This document shows, in pieces, positions 16,864 to 26,697 of a stretch of 64,000 nt of DNA. The notes under the pieces are model-generated. The model saw nothing but the letters and a program-made list of their open reading frames with translations. It did not search any database and was not told the DNA's origin. The translations under genes were made by a program, and so were the position numbers. Origin of the DNA: an uncultured Bacteroidales bacterium (GTDB lineage: Bacteria > Bacteroidota > Bacteroidia > Bacteroidales > P3); NCBI GenBank assembly GCA_937884485.1, contig CALGCG010000057.1, positions 5,184-69,183 of the forward strand, in the 5' to 3' direction. How positions within the stretch are numbered: position 1 is the first letter of the stretch; every line of letters starts with the position of its first letter.

Positions 16864-19800
16864 TCAATTGATTACAATTTCATGTTCTTTGCCGTCGTCA
16901 ACGAGTGTGACGCTCGTCGCAAAGCTCTGGTTGTTAGAGGATTGGTATCGGATGATGTAATTGGTGTGCCCGAACCGGTAGCGGAGGGTGAAAGAGGGCC
17001 AGTCGGTGGGGATGCGGGGGTCGATGGTGAGGGTGTCGCCCTGCTTGTGGAGGCCGAGGATGTTCTCTATACCGGTCTTGTAGGCCCACGAGGCGGAGCC
17101 TGTGTACCAGGTCCATCCGCCGCGGCCGGGGTGCTGCGGGTTGGAGTAGATGTCGGCGGCCATGCAATAGGGTTCCACCTTGTATTTGAGTACGTCGGCC
17201 AGCGAGTGGGTGCGGTGCACGGGGTTGATGATGGAGTAGAGGTAGTAGGCTTCGTCCTTGAGTTGGGCGTGGGCCTGCGGGGAGCTTTCTTTGAGTTTGG
17301 CCATGATGTACCACATGGCGCCGTGGGTGTACTGGCCGCCGTTCTCGCGCACGCCGACGGGGTAGTTCATGATGTAGCCCGGCGAGGGGTTGGAGTCCTT
17401 GAAGGCGGGGGTGAGCAGCTGGATGATTTCGTGCTCGCGGTTGACGAGGCGGCGGTCGGTCTCGCGGAAGAGGGAGTGTTTCTGCTCGGGGGTGGCTACG
17501 TCGGTGAGGATGGCCCAGGCTTGGGTGATGAGGTCTATCTGGCACTCGACATTGTTGCGGCTGCCCATGGCGTCGCCGTTGTCGTAGTAGGCGCGGAGGA
17601 ACCAGGAGCCGTCCCAGGCGTTCTTCTGCAGGGCGTCGACGAGGCGTGAGCGGAACGTCCGTAGCTCTTCGCAGTAGCCGAGGTCGGCCTGGAGCGCCGG
17701 CATCTTGCCGGCAAGAACCGTCAGCTCCTCCATCTTCGGCAGCAGGTCGCAGAGGAAGAAGGCCACCCATACGCTTTCGCCTTTGCCCAGCACGCCGACG
17801 GAGGACATGCCGTCGTTCCAGTCGCCGCAGCCCATGAGCGGCAGCCCATGGATGCCGATGCGGCCCATGCTGCGGTTCACCGCACGGCGCAGGTGCTCGT
17901 AGAGGGAGGCTGTCGCCGTGTCGTCCGCCGTGCCGCCAGAGTAGGTCACACCGCGTTCCGCCACGTCGGGCGGCAGCTGGTCGGCGTGGCAGAAGGGCAC
18001 TTGCTCGCCCAGTATCGAGGTGTCGCCCGTCACTTTCACGTATTGATAGGTGACGAATAGGAGCCACAGGTAGTCGTCGCTGAAGGTTGTGCGTGCTCCG
18101 AGGTGGAGGCTTTCGTGCCACCAGTGGAGTACGTCGCCTTCGGGGAACTGGTGCGCCGCGTGGTCGAGGATCTGGCGGCGGGCATACTGCGGGTCGCTGT
18201 AGAGGAGCGACATGACATCCTGCAGCTGGTCGCGGAAGCCCGTGGCGCCGCCCACCTGGTAGAAGCCTGCGCGGGCGAAGAGCCGCGAGGCGTAGACCTG
18301 GTAGAGGTACCACCGGTTGAGCATGTGGTTGAAGGCGCTGTCGGGGGTTTCGACCTGTATGTGCGTCAGCTTCTCCTCCCAGTAGTCCACGACGTGGGCA
18401 AACTCTTGCTCGATGGCGGCAAGGTCGGAGGTCGGGGTTTGGCTGGGGGCGTCGGGTGCGGCTACGGCAATGACAAATGCCTCCTCGCGTTCTTGACCGG
18501 GGTCAAGGGTCAGCGAGAAGCCGATACGCTTGCGGTTGGGGTAGTCGAGGACGATGTCCGTCAAGGGGGCGGAGGAGGAGAGCAGGAGCGTCTGGTCGTG
18601 ATAGATGGGGTGGTACACGTTGCGCACGCGGAGGGTGTTGGTGCCGTCCTCCCACTGCGAGTGCAGGTAGCGGGCGGTCTGCTCCTCGCATTGGCCGAGG
18701 ACCAGCTTGTAGACCATCGAGAGGCTGACGTGGCGGCTCTCGCTGCCGTTGTTGCGCACACGTATTTGGTAGTATTTCTCCATGCGGGTCGTGGAGACGA
18801 ACACACGCACGGCAACGGCGAGGCCGTCGTCGTAGTCGGCGTCGAAGGCCGACCAGCCCTGCGAGTGGCGCGCCGTCGCCGGGAGGAACTGCTGGTTGTT
18901 GATGAGCAGCATCTCGCTGGCGTTGTCGCGGACGATGTCGTTGCTCCAGCCCGTGAGCTTGAACTGCTGCGCATTGTGGGCGAAGGTGAAGCCCGCCATG
19001 GTCGAGCTGACGATGCAGCCGAAGTGGTTCTCGTTGGCGATGACGTTGATCCACGGCATGGGGGTGTTGGTGTTGGTGACCACGTAGTTTCGGCCGTCGC
19101 GGTCGAACCCGCCGTATTGGTTGTAGAACTCCAGGTTGCTCCATACGCGGAAGTCGCGCTTGGGGCGCAGCATGGGGTATTCAATCTTGTCCTGGTAGTG
19201 CAGGTTGTCCACCTCCAGACGGCGTAGCTGCTGCGTGATGGTCAGTCCGCCCGTGCTGGTGAAGGAGAGCCGGGCCACGGTCTTGAGCAGCGTGCGTTCG
19301 TCGTCGCTGAGGTCTGTGGCGTCGAGGATATAGACTCGTCCTGCGTCGCTGTGTCTGGCCCAGAGGTGCTCCGTGCTGGCCATCCCCTGGATGAAGTGGC
19401 GGAGGGCTTCGCGTTCGGCGGCGGGGGCGGAGAGGATGAAGACAAGGTCAAGCAGGAGGCCGTGGACTTTGTAGTACTCGAAGGCGCGGAGCATCTCCTT
19501 GGCGTGTCCGGAGTGCTCCATGCTGTCCACTTCCATCAGGAGAATGTCCAGGTCGCCGCTGATGCCGAAGCGCCAGAGGCCGCTCTGCGACAGCGTGTTT
19601 TGCGCCAGCAGGTCGTTGCGGTCGTTGCCGAGGGTGGCGGTCTGGGCTATGTATTTGGCCATGCTGCAGTAGAGCCGCATCTGGCTCCCTTTGAGCAGGG
19701 AGAGCGACGTGCGCATGTTGTTGAAGACAGACGCCGTTTTGAATGCGTGCTCGATGTCGAGGGCACTCTGATACTGCTCGGTGAGTTGCAGCAGCCCTTC

Positions 19801-22800
19801 TTTGCCTTTGCCGAAGGCGGTGAGGATGTAGGCTTCTGTGCTCTCGCCGGCGGCGATGTGGATGCGGCGTCGCATGCTCATCACGGGGTCCAGCGTGGTG
19901 CCCACGGTGCCGGTCAGGGTGCGGCGGCTCTCAATGATGTCGGCATGGCGCAGGCTGTTGCCGCGTCCGAGGAATTTCAGTCGCGAGGTTTCGTATTCCA
20001 CCAGCTCGGACCTCCCTTCGGCGGCATCCGCGCCCTCCACCCACAGCTTGTGCATCAGGAAATGGCGTGTACCATGGTTGCCGGGACGGGAGAAGAGGAG
20101 GGCCTGATGGCTCTCGTCGTATTCCGACTGTATCTTCATGGCGTTGAACACACGGTGGCTCTCCTCTTCGGCAGCGGAGGAGAGGACGACCTCGCCATAG
20201 GAGGTGATTTCGAGGTCCACGTCGTGGTCGGTATGGTTGCTGAAGGTGAAACGGCGGATTTCGGCGCTGCGGTCTTTGAGCACGGTTATCTCAGTCTGTG
20301 TGACGATGCCGTCGTCCTCGCGGCTGTATTTCAGCTTGTCGCTGGCAAAGGAGACGTGGTAGCCCATGGGCATGACGTCCAGCGGGGCGTAGGTGGCGCT
20401 CCAGAGGCGGTCTGTGCCCAGGTTGCGGATGTAGAGGTATGTGCCGTAATGGTCGGCGGATATCTTGCGGTAGCGGTTGAGGAAGATGTTCTTGTAACGC
20501 GAGAATCCGCTGCCACGGTCGTTCATGAGGACTGTGTATTCGCCGTTGCTGACGACGCCGATTTCCGGCACATTGGCTATCGCATCGTAGTCACGCGCGT
20601 CGCTTTCGGTCTGCACTTTGCTGTACTGATAGCGTTTGTACTGCGTCACCTTGAGGTCTATGTAGGGCTTCACCTGCGCTTTCTCCTTGAGGAGGGTCTC
20701 CATGGAACGCATGGCGGGGTCGGCCATGAAGTGGGTCTGCAGGCAGTTGCCGCAGAGGTAGTTGGCCAGCGAGGCCAGGATCATGCCTTGGTGGTGGGCG
20801 TAGTGTGCCCGTACGGGTACATGGTCTTCGTCGTCATAGCTTTCGTAGAAACCGTACTCGTCGTACATCTCCAGCCGTTTGAAGAGCTTGAGGTTCTCAT
20901 AGACTGCGCGGTCGTCGATACCTGTGGCCAGCATCGAGCTGTAGGGCGAGATGACGATGCGGTCGGGCGTGGTGTTTTGGAACTTGAGGTAGGGGACGCC
21001 AAAGGCATGGTACTTGTAGTTCTGGGCGTCGTCCAGCTCGTTGTAGGCCGTTTCGGATATACCCCAGGGGAGTGGGGGCTGGACGAAGGCGCGCTGGGCA
21101 CGGATGGCGAAGCTGTAGGTCTCGTCCATGAGGGTGTGCTTGTAGGTGGGAAGGAAAATCAGCGGCATGAAGTATTCGAACATCGTTCCGTACCACGATG
21201 CCACGCCTTTGTAGCCTTTGTATTGCACCAGGGTCTTGTCGAGGCAGAACCAGTGCTTGTAGGGGGCGTCGCCTTGGGCGATGGTGAGGAAGGAGGTGAG
21301 TCGGGCCTCGGAGGCGAAGTTGTTGTAGTGATAGGGGAGGAGGGTGTGGGCACCGTCGTCGTAGCCGATGCTGAAGACGTCGAGTTCGTGGTTGTAGAGC
21401 TTGGAGAAGTCGGTCTGGCCGATAAGGCGTTGCACCTTGGAGAGCAGGGCGTCGGTGTCCTCGCCGCGCTCTTTGCCGTCGACGGCCTCCAGCCATCCCT
21501 TTACGACGTAGAGGCAGGCCACGAAGTTGCCGCTGTCGGCGGTGCTGACGAAGAAGTTGGGGAGTTTGGCCAGGGTGTGGATGTCGTACCAGTTGTAGAG
21601 GTGTCCGTTCCATTTCTCCAGCCGTTCCACGGTGCCGATGATGTTCTCCAAGCGGTGGAAGGATTCTTCATGCGTGATGAACCCAAGCTCTGACGCGCTG
21701 ACGACGGCGGTGAGCGAGTATCCGATGTTTGTGGGCGAGGTCTTGTAGTCGGTCAGCGGCTCACGTCCCACCTGGTAGTTGTCGGGCACCAGATAGTGGG
21801 ACTCCTCGCTGAGCATGGTGTCGAAGAAGTGCCACGTGTCTTTTGCCACTTGACGCATCTCCCCGGTCTCCTGTTCGTTGAGGGTTTTGTTCTCTTGGGG
21901 GAATTTCTTGCCGAGGCGGTACATGATGAAGGGGGCTGCCACCCACACCGCGCAGGCGATGGCGGCGAAGACGGTGGCTACGATGTCGCCCGTGGGGATA
22001 TGGCCAGAGGTGTTGCCCAGCATCCGGACGGTGATAAGGATCAGCACAATGGCGGCCACATAGTTGAACCAGAATTTCTTCACATAGTCGCCCAGGGTGC
22101 CTTTGGTGCTCTTGGCGGCCTCGTCGCTGGTGATCCACGCCAGCAGGTCGTGCTTGCTGACCCACATGCGCCAGCAGGCGCGCACGGCGGCGTCGGTGTA
22201 CATCCACGCCTCCTTGGGCAGCAGCGCGAACTGGACTGCCGAGCGGTAGGCGATGACGCGGAAGCCGCGCATGAGGGTCATGTAATACTTGTAGCGGCGT
22301 CCGAAGCGTGGCAGGCGGGTTACCTGTCCTGCGATGAAGAATACAATCGGGCTGGCCACCACGATGGCCGCCACCAGGAGGAACCACGCCGGGCTGGGGC
22401 GTGTGTCGTGGGCGATGGCGAAGGCGTAGCCTGCAAAGACCATCAGCATCACGCTCAGGCTGAGCATCGACCGGCGCAGGTTGTCGAATATCTTCCAGCG
22501 GCCGATGGTGTTCACCTGGTTCTTCACGCGCTGGCCACGCTCGTTGCGCACATGCGGGGTGAGCCAGGAAATGATTTGCCAGTCGCCGCGCGTCCAGCGG
22601 TGGTGGCGCTTGGCGTCGTCGATGTAGTTGGAGGGGTTGTCGTCGAAGACCTCCACGTCGTTGATCAGGCCGCAGCGTATGTGGCAGCCCTCCAGCAGGT
22701 CGTGGCTGAGGATGAGGTTCTCCGGGAAGGTGCCTTTGAGCACCTGCTGGAACACCCGCAGGTCGTAGATGCCTTTGCCGCAGAACGAGCCCTCGGAGAA

Positions 22801-24552
22801 GATGTCCTGGTAGAGCTCGAAACTGGCGGTGGTGTAGACGTCCAGTCCGCCCAGACCGGCCATCAGCTGTGCGTAGCGGCTCTTGTTGGTCACCTCCACG
22901 TCGACGTTGACGCGCGGCTGCATGATGCCGTAGCCGCGGTCCACGCGCTTGCCGTCCTTCGACAGCTGTGCCACATTGAGCGGGTGCGCCATCGCCCCGA
23001 TGAGCTTCTGGGCCGAGTAGAGGACAAGCTCGGTGTCGGTGTCCAGCGTGATGACGAACCTGATGGCGGGGGCATTGGAGCTCTCCAGCCAGCGGCTGAC
23101 GGTCTCTATGCGGAAGCGCTTCTGCTTCTCCTCCCCGGAGGTCTGGCCCAGCAGCAGGTCGTTGAAGTGGAGGATGGCGCCGCGCTTGCGCTCGTGGCCC
23201 AGCCAGGTCTGCTCGCCCTCGCTCCAGGCGCGGCGGCGGTAGACGAAGTTGAAGATGGGCGCGCCGTATTTCTCGTTGAGTTCGCGCACCTTGCGCTGTC
23301 CTGCTTCGGCCACCTCCTCGTCCCACGGGGCGTCGGCCTCCTTGTAGGCGGCGGCGTCGCCGACCAGTGTGTAGTAGATGTTGTTGAACTGGGCGCAGCC
23401 GTTCTCTATCTTCCCCTCGCCGCGGTTGATGTTGCTGAGGTAGTACATCTCCAGCACCCCCATCAGCTCCTCCACCCGTTCCTTGCTCTTGAGGATGGTG
23501 GGCATGATGACCATGGTGGCGTATTCGTCGGGGATGAGGCCGTCCTTGAATTTCAGCTTGAAGGTGCCGCGGGGCTTGTGCAGCTTGCCCAGGAGCCAGT
23601 TGAAGAGGTCGATGGCCACCTGGCTGACGGGCAGTGCCAGCAGCACGGTCATCACGATTTTTACCCACAGCGGGCAGTTCGTCAGTGCCCAGGCCAGTGC
23701 CGCTGCCCCGGCCCACGAGGCCAGGACGATGATTCCGATGTAGAGCCTGGCGCGGGTTTTCCACCGCTTCGGCGGGAAGAGTTTCCAGCCCACATGGAGG
23801 GGCTGTGCAGCCTCGCAGCTTTCCAGGAGGCCCTTCACCAGGTCGTATTCCTTCACCTTGCGTTTGCGGCAGAGGCGCACAATCTGGGCGCGGTAGTCCT
23901 CCTTGGTCTTGTCCTGCATGTGGTCGTACATGCCGGCTTTTTCGTTTTTCAGCATGCGCTCCGAGAAGCTGACGGCATCGATGAGCTCCGCCATGGGCAG
24001 CTTGGTCACTTTCTTGAGCGAATTGAAGATGTTCATCATCAGCAGGTTCTGCTGTGCGGCACGCTCAAGGCCTTCGGCCGAGGTCTTCTCGGTGGGTCGG
24101 TAGTGGAAGGCTTTCTCCTTCTCCAGCTCGCCGCAGAGGCGTGCCAGCTCGCAGATGAGGATGGTCTTGGTCAGCGGCAGCAGGGCCGTCACCTCGGGAT
24201 AGGCCAGGAAGTCCTTCTGCGATTGCTGCACCTGCCTCAGGTAGCGGAAGAGCAGCGCTTTGTCCACTTCGTAGTGGCACCGCTTCAGGTAGCCCTCGAG
24301 CAGTTTCCAGAGTGTCTCGACGCGCGAGCCCTGCCCGCGGCCTCCCGCCTCCGGCCTGCGTACGCTCCGCTCCAGGCCCTGCAGCTCCTCGCGCAGCACC
24401 TTCTCCTGTTCGCTGACAATGTAGTAGTTGTCCAGCACCCACTCGTTGGTGCTGCCCACCAGGCGCTCGCTGCGCGTCTCCTCCACAAGGAGCATATAGT
24501 AATGCGTCACCTCTCTGACGCTCCGCTTGAATACCTTGTACACCTTTTCCAT
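16864..24552 (-). CDS. Cyclic beta-1,2-glucan synthase-like giant protein (GT84 + GH94)
   Basis: 2562 residues from ATG 24552; an earlier in-frame ATG at 24672 lies upstream of the promoter. Order: helical N-terminus (~1-280); two membrane spans (~282-335); a GT84-type glycosyltransferase with IRFVITLDTDTELV (~500), DLLEGCHIRCG and RHHRWTRGDWQ; further membrane spans (~720-890); a glucoamylase-like domain (TADSGNFVACLYVVKGWLE); two sandwich domains; and a C-terminal GH94 barrel with GCGDWNDGMSSVG near residue 2243, whose Asp is the general acid in GH94. This is the design of ChvB/NdvB, which builds and phosphorolytically trims beta-1,2-glucan and exports it to the periplasm. A hairpin repeat at 17696 adds AGKMPALQ. 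It is first in the minus-strand glycosidase block. Confidence 0.88.
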   Translation of the reverse strand: MEKVYKVFKRSVREVTHYYMLLVEETRSERLVGSTNEWVLDNYYIVSEQEKVLREELQGLERSVRRPEAGGRGQGSRVETLWKLLEGYLKRCHYEVDKALLFRYLRQVQQSQKDFLAYPEVTALLPLTKTILICELARLCGELEKEKAFHYRPTEKTSAEGLERAAQQNLLMMNIFNSLKKVTKLPMAELIDAVSFSERMLKNEKAGMYDHMQDKTKEDYRAQIVRLCRKRKVKEYDLVKGLLESCEAAQPLHVGWKLFPPKRWKTRARLYIGIIVLASWAGAAALAWALTNCPLWVKIVMTVLLALPVSQVAIDLFNWLLGKLHKPRGTFKLKFKDGLIPDEYATMVIMPTILKSKERVEELMGVLEMYYLSNINRGEGKIENGCAQFNNIYYTLVGDAAAYKEADAPWDEEVAEAGQRKVRELNEKYGAPIFNFVYRRRAWSEGEQTWLGHERKRGAILHFNDLLLGQTSGEEKQKRFRIETVSRWLESSNAPAIRFVITLDTDTELVLYSAQKLIGAMAHPLNVAQLSKDGKRVDRGYGIMQPRVNVDVEVTNKSRYAQLMAGLGGLDVYTTASFELYQDIFSEGSFCGKGIYDLRVFQQVLKGTFPENLILSHDLLEGCHIRCGLINDVEVFDDNPSNYIDDAKRHHRWTRGDWQIISWLTPHVRNERGQRVKNQVNTIGRWKIFDNLRRSMLSLSVMLMVFAGYAFAIAHDTRPSPAWFLLVAAIVVASPIVFFIAGQVTRLPRFGRRYKYYMTLMRGFRVIAYRSAVQFALLPKEAWMYTDAAVRACWRMWVSKHDLLAWITSDEAAKSTKGTLGDYVKKFWFNYVAAIVLILITVRMLGNTSGHIPTGDIVATVFAAIACAVWVAAPFIMYRLGKKFPQENKTLNEQETGEMRQVAKDTWHFFDTMLSEESHYLVPDNYQVGREPLTDYKTSPTNIGYSLTAVVSASELGFITHEESFHRLENIIGTVERLEKWNGHLYNWYDIHTLAKLPNFFVSTADSGNFVACLYVVKGWLEAVDGKERGEDTDALLSKVQRLIGQTDFSKLYNHELDVFSIGYDDGAHTLLPYHYNNFASEARLTSFLTIAQGDAPYKHWFCLDKTLVQYKGYKGVASWYGTMFEYFMPLIFLPTYKHTLMDETYSFAIRAQRAFVQPPLPWGISETAYNELDDAQNYKYHAFGVPYLKFQNTTPDRIVISPYSSMLATGIDDRAVYENLKLFKRLEMYDEYGFYESYDDEDHVPVRAHYAHHQGMILASLANYLCGNCLQTHFMADPAMRSMETLLKEKAQVKPYIDLKVTQYKRYQYSKVQTESDARDYDAIANVPEIGVVSNGEYTVLMNDRGSGFSRYKNIFLNRYRKISADHYGTYLYIRNLGTDRLWSATYAPLDVMPMGYHVSFASDKLKYSREDDGIVTQTEITVLKDRSAEIRRFTFSNHTDHDVDLEITSYGEVVLSSAAEEESHRVFNAMKIQSEYDESHQALLFSRPGNHGTRHFLMHKLWVEGADAAEGRSELVEYETSRLKFLGRGNSLRHADIIESRRTLTGTVGTTLDPVMSMRRRIHIAAGESTEAYILTAFGKGKEGLLQLTEQYQSALDIEHAFKTASVFNNMRTSLSLLKGSQMRLYCSMAKYIAQTATLGNDRNDLLAQNTLSQSGLWRFGISGDLDILLMEVDSMEHSGHAKEMLRAFEYYKVHGLLLDLVFILSAPAAEREALRHFIQGMASTEHLWARHSDAGRVYILDATDLSDDERTLLKTVARLSFTSTGGLTITQQLRRLEVDNLHYQDKIEYPMLRPKRDFRVWSNLEFYNQYGGFDRDGRNYVVTNTNTPMPWINVIANENHFGCIVSSTMAGFTFAHNAQQFKLTGWSNDIVRDNASEMLLINNQQFLPATARHSQGWSAFDADYDDGLAVAVRVFVSTTRMEKYYQIRVRNNGSESRHVSLSMVYKLVLGQCEEQTARYLHSQWEDGTNTLRVRNVYHPIYHDQTLLLSSSAPLTDIVLDYPNRKRIGFSLTLDPGQEREEAFVIAVAAPDAPSQTPTSDLAAIEQEFAHVVDYWEEKLTHIQVETPDSAFNHMLNRWYLYQVYASRLFARAGFYQVGGATGFRDQLQDVMSLLYSDPQYARRQILDHAAHQFPEGDVLHWWHESLHLGARTTFSDDYLWLLFVTYQYVKVTGDTSILGEQVPFCHADQLPPDVAERGVTYSGGTADDTATASLYEHLRRAVNRSMGRIGIHGLPLMGCGDWNDGMSSVGVLGKGESVWVAFFLCDLLPKMEELTVLAGKMPALQADLGYCEELRTFRSRLVDALQKNAWDGSWFLRAYYDNGDAMGSRNNVECQIDLITQAWAILTDVATPEQKHSLFRETDRRLVNREHEIIQLLTPAFKDSNPSPGYIMNYPVGVRENGGQYTHGAMWYIMAKLKESSPQAHAQLKDEAYYLYSIINPVHRTHSLADVLKYKVEPYCMAADIYSNPQHPGRGGWTWYTGSASWAYKTGIENILGLHKQGDTLTIDPRIPTDWPSFTLRYRFGHTNYIIRYQSSNNQSFATSVTLVDDGKEHEIVIN
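17696..17712. repeat. 17-bp hairpin repeat inside the giant synthase (copy 3)
   Basis: GCCGGCA-TCT-TGCCGGC preceded by GGAGC, perfect 7-bp arms. It is read on the minus strand as LAGKMPALQ in the GH94 region, in a helix-linker of variable length. Confidence 0.65.
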
Positions 24553-24578
24553 ATATGGGACATGTTTGAATGAAGATG

Positions 24579-24610
24579 CAAAATTACAAACTTTTCCCCA
24601 TATACACAAA
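24579..24610 (-). promoter_or_regulatory. Promoter of the giant synthase
   Basis: On the minus strand: TTTG (24607-24610), 20 nt, TAATTTTG (24579-24586), 26 bp before the ATG at 24552. It is a full consensus match and also decides the start, since the longer ORF begins upstream of this promoter. Confidence 0.75.
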
Positions 24611-24751
24611 TTTTCTTTTGCGCGTGCGCGCAGAGTGTCCTCCCGCCACCCTCCCGGAGGGGATTGTGGCAAAATGTCAATGTGCTGGAAACCAGATGTT
24701 TGTGAAAAGTGTTAAATTCGGCCCTAATCAGCTGGAAATCAGTACCGAATA

Positions 24752-24829
24752 GGGACCATCTTCTTCCCATCTTCTTTCCCTCTTCTTCCCCTCTTCATAT
24801 CCTCCTCTCCTGCGGTAGAAGATGAGCGC
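24752..24829 (-). repeat. 78-bp intergenic element, copy C
   Basis: Reverse orientation to copy A. It contains CATCTTCTTCCCATCTTCTT at the left and GGTAGAAGATG at the right; the outermost bases are diverged. The left flank (AATCAGCTGGAAATCAGTACC) is shared with copy D. It sits in a 301-bp gap between the synthase start and the 3' end of the DMT exporter, 25 bp from the latter's stop codon; nothing else but the 24579 promoter was seen in this gap. Confidence 0.7.
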
Positions 24830-24853
24830 TTTTTGGAAGGCCGGACGGAGGGG

Positions 24854-25828
24854 TCAGATGAAGAAAAGGGCCACTCCCGCCACGCTGACTATGGCGCCCA
24901 CGACCTCGCGCGGCGTCACCTTCTGGTGGAACAGCACCGCCGCCGGGGCGATGATGAGCACGGGGGTGAGTGCGAAGAGTGTCTGTGCGATGCCCGTGGA
25001 GGTGTACTGCGTGGCCAGCAGCGAGGCGCTGACGCCCACGAAGGGGCCGAAGACCGTGGCTCCCAGCAGGCACCACATGGCCTTGCGGTCGTGGACGGCA
25101 TGGGAGAGCTTCTCTTTCCAGTCGCGGTTGAAGATGGCCAGCAGGGCGAAGAATCCGGCGAGGCCTATGGTGGCGCGTATCATGGTGGCGGCGAAGGGCA
25201 CCGAGAGGAAGAGCGGCAGGGGCACCGTGGCGCCCTCGGCCACGGCGTCGCCGCTCAGGCCCGCGGCGGCAATGGCGGCGTCGTAGTGCTCCAGGCCTAT
25301 CTTGCTCAGCACCAGTCCGAAACCCTGGCAGATGCCTGCCATCGAGGCGAAGAAGATGCCCCGTTTGGGCAGCGACAGTTTCAGCGTCGTTTCGTCGCTC
25401 TTTTTCGACAGTATCGACATGGCTATACCGCTCAGTGTCACCACCATGCCGAGGATGGCGCGGGGGTGCATCTGCTCGCCCAGGAGCAGGTAGCCCGTGA
25501 GGGCCGCCGTGGGGGCCGAGAGGGTCATGAAGAGCTGGCCGATGCGCGAGCCGATGAGGATGTAGCCCTGCATGAGGCAGTAGTCGCCGATGACGTAGCC
25601 CACCACGCCGCTCAGCGCCAGCCAGCCCCACGTGCCGCCGTCGGCATAGCGCGGCCAGGGGACGCCCATGGTGAGCCACAGCGTCGCCGTCAGCAGCAGG
25701 AGCGACATGGTCATGCGGATGGTGTTCAGCGGAAGCGAGCCCATGCGCTTCGATGCCACCTCGGCAAAGAGCGCTGTCGCCGTCCACGACACAGCGACGA
25801 ACAATGCAATGGTTTCTCCTATCAACAT
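24854..25828 (-). CDS. EamA/DMT-family transporter
   Basis: 324 residues with about ten hydrophobic helices and the duplicated EamA pattern. The first repeat (residues ~5-145) contains GYVIGDYCLMQGYILIGSRIGQLFMTLSAPTAALTGYLLLGEQ. The second (about 165-322) ends in ALFALTPVLIIAPAAVLFHQKVTPREVVGAIVSVAGVALFFI. EamA proteins export metabolites or drugs through the inner membrane; the substrate cannot be inferred. It stands divergently from the plus-strand cluster starting at 25920, with a short 91-bp gap, and seems transcribed alone. Confidence 0.88.
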   Translation of the reverse strand: MLIGETIALFVAVSWTATALFAEVASKRMGSLPLNTIRMTMSLLLLTATLWLTMGVPWPRYADGGTWGWLALSGVVGYVIGDYCLMQGYILIGSRIGQLFMTLSAPTAALTGYLLLGEQMHPRAILGMVVTLSGIAMSILSKKSDETTLKLSLPKRGIFFASMAGICQGFGLVLSKIGLEHYDAAIAAAGLSGDAVAEGATVPLPLFLSVPFAATMIRATIGLAGFFALLAIFNRDWKEKLSHAVHDRKAMWCLLGATVFGPFVGVSASLLATQYTSTGIAQTLFALTPVLIIAPAAVLFHQKVTPREVVGAIVSVAGVALFFI

Positions 25829-25919
25829 GCACCCATTAACGACAAGGGAATCTTTTTATTGCACATGCACAATATTTTTCCCCTTGCTGCGTTCAGTGTT
25901 AAAAATAAAATAATTTAAT

Positions 25920-26678
25920 ATGATGAAAAGAATACATGCTCTCTCCCTTGTTGCCGCTGCGCTGATGGCGGTCTCTTCGTGCAGCATCTACCACCCCCAG
26001 GCGGTGGATATCCCCCTGATCAACCACGCCGAGGACGTGCGCATCGACGCCTCGCTGGGCCTTTCCACATGGGTGCTGCCCGATGTGTTCACCCTCAACG
26101 CCACCGCTTCCTATGGCTTCAACGACTGGCTTGCCGGCCAGGCACACTTCAACTATGGCGGCGAGAATCTCTACGCACAGCTCGCCCCGGGCGCCTACTT
26201 CCCCCTCGGCGAAAAAGCCGTGGTGGAGACATACGTCGGCATGGGTATGGGGGGCTCTTGGCGCGACAACATCAGTTCCTCCAACGCCAACGAGAACGAC
26301 ACGACGACCTACAACCACTACGGCTACTCGGGCCATTTCTTCCTGCCGTTTGTCCAGGGCAACATCGGCTGGCACGACCTCACGGCGGCACACATCGACC
26401 TGGCCTTCGGCCTCAAGCTGGGCGCCTATCTGCCTGATTTCGACTATAAGAAGTACGACGAAAACGGCGACTTTATCGCCGGCAGCGACGAGACCTACTC
26501 CACCGCCAACTTCCTTGTCGAGCCCCAGTTGATGTTCCGCATCGGCGGCGAACGGATGAAGTTCAACGTCAAGGTCGGCTTCAACTGGCTCAGCGACATC
26601 TTCGGCTCCGACAGCTACTCCGGCCCCTTCACCGCCGACCTCTTCACCATCTCCACCGGCTTCACCTTCAGCCTCTAA
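25920..26678 (+). CDS. Outer-membrane beta-barrel-like lipoprotein
   Basis: 252 residues beginning with a signal peptide and lipobox (AALMAVSSC, Cys 21). The rest alternates aromatic/polar beta strands (LGLSTWVLPDVFTLNATASYGFNDWLAGQAHFNYGG pattern) and ends in a strand with terminal aromatic/hydrophobic residues (FTISTGFTFSL), as in small outer-membrane barrels. No specific family was recognised. It is the first gene of a close-packed plus-strand run (19 bp to the next gene). Confidence 0.7.
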   Translation: MMKRIHALSLVAAALMAVSSCSIYHPQAVDIPLINHAEDVRIDASLGLSTWVLPDVFTLNATASYGFNDWLAGQAHFNYGGENLYAQLAPGAYFPLGEKAVVETYVGMGMGGSWRDNISSSNANENDTTTYNHYGYSGHFFLPFVQGNIGWHDLTAAHIDLAFGLKLGAYLPDFDYKKYDENGDFIAGSDETYSTANFLVEPQLMFRIGGERMKFNVKVGFNWLSDIFGSDSYSGPFTADLFTISTGFTFSL

Positions 26679-26697
26679 TGCTCAACCTAAAACTGGA

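Noticed and set aside
21796..24573. 925-codon plus-strand frame opposite the giant synthase
   Set aside because: Shadow of the synthase; the opposite strand has GT84 motifs and a consensus promoter, this frame has neither. The same applies to the frames at 5841-7523, 14205-16280, 19351-21693 and 30066-32159.
24553..24672. Earlier ATG for the giant synthase
   Set aside because: It lies upstream of the good promoter at 24579-24610, so it would not be in the transcript.
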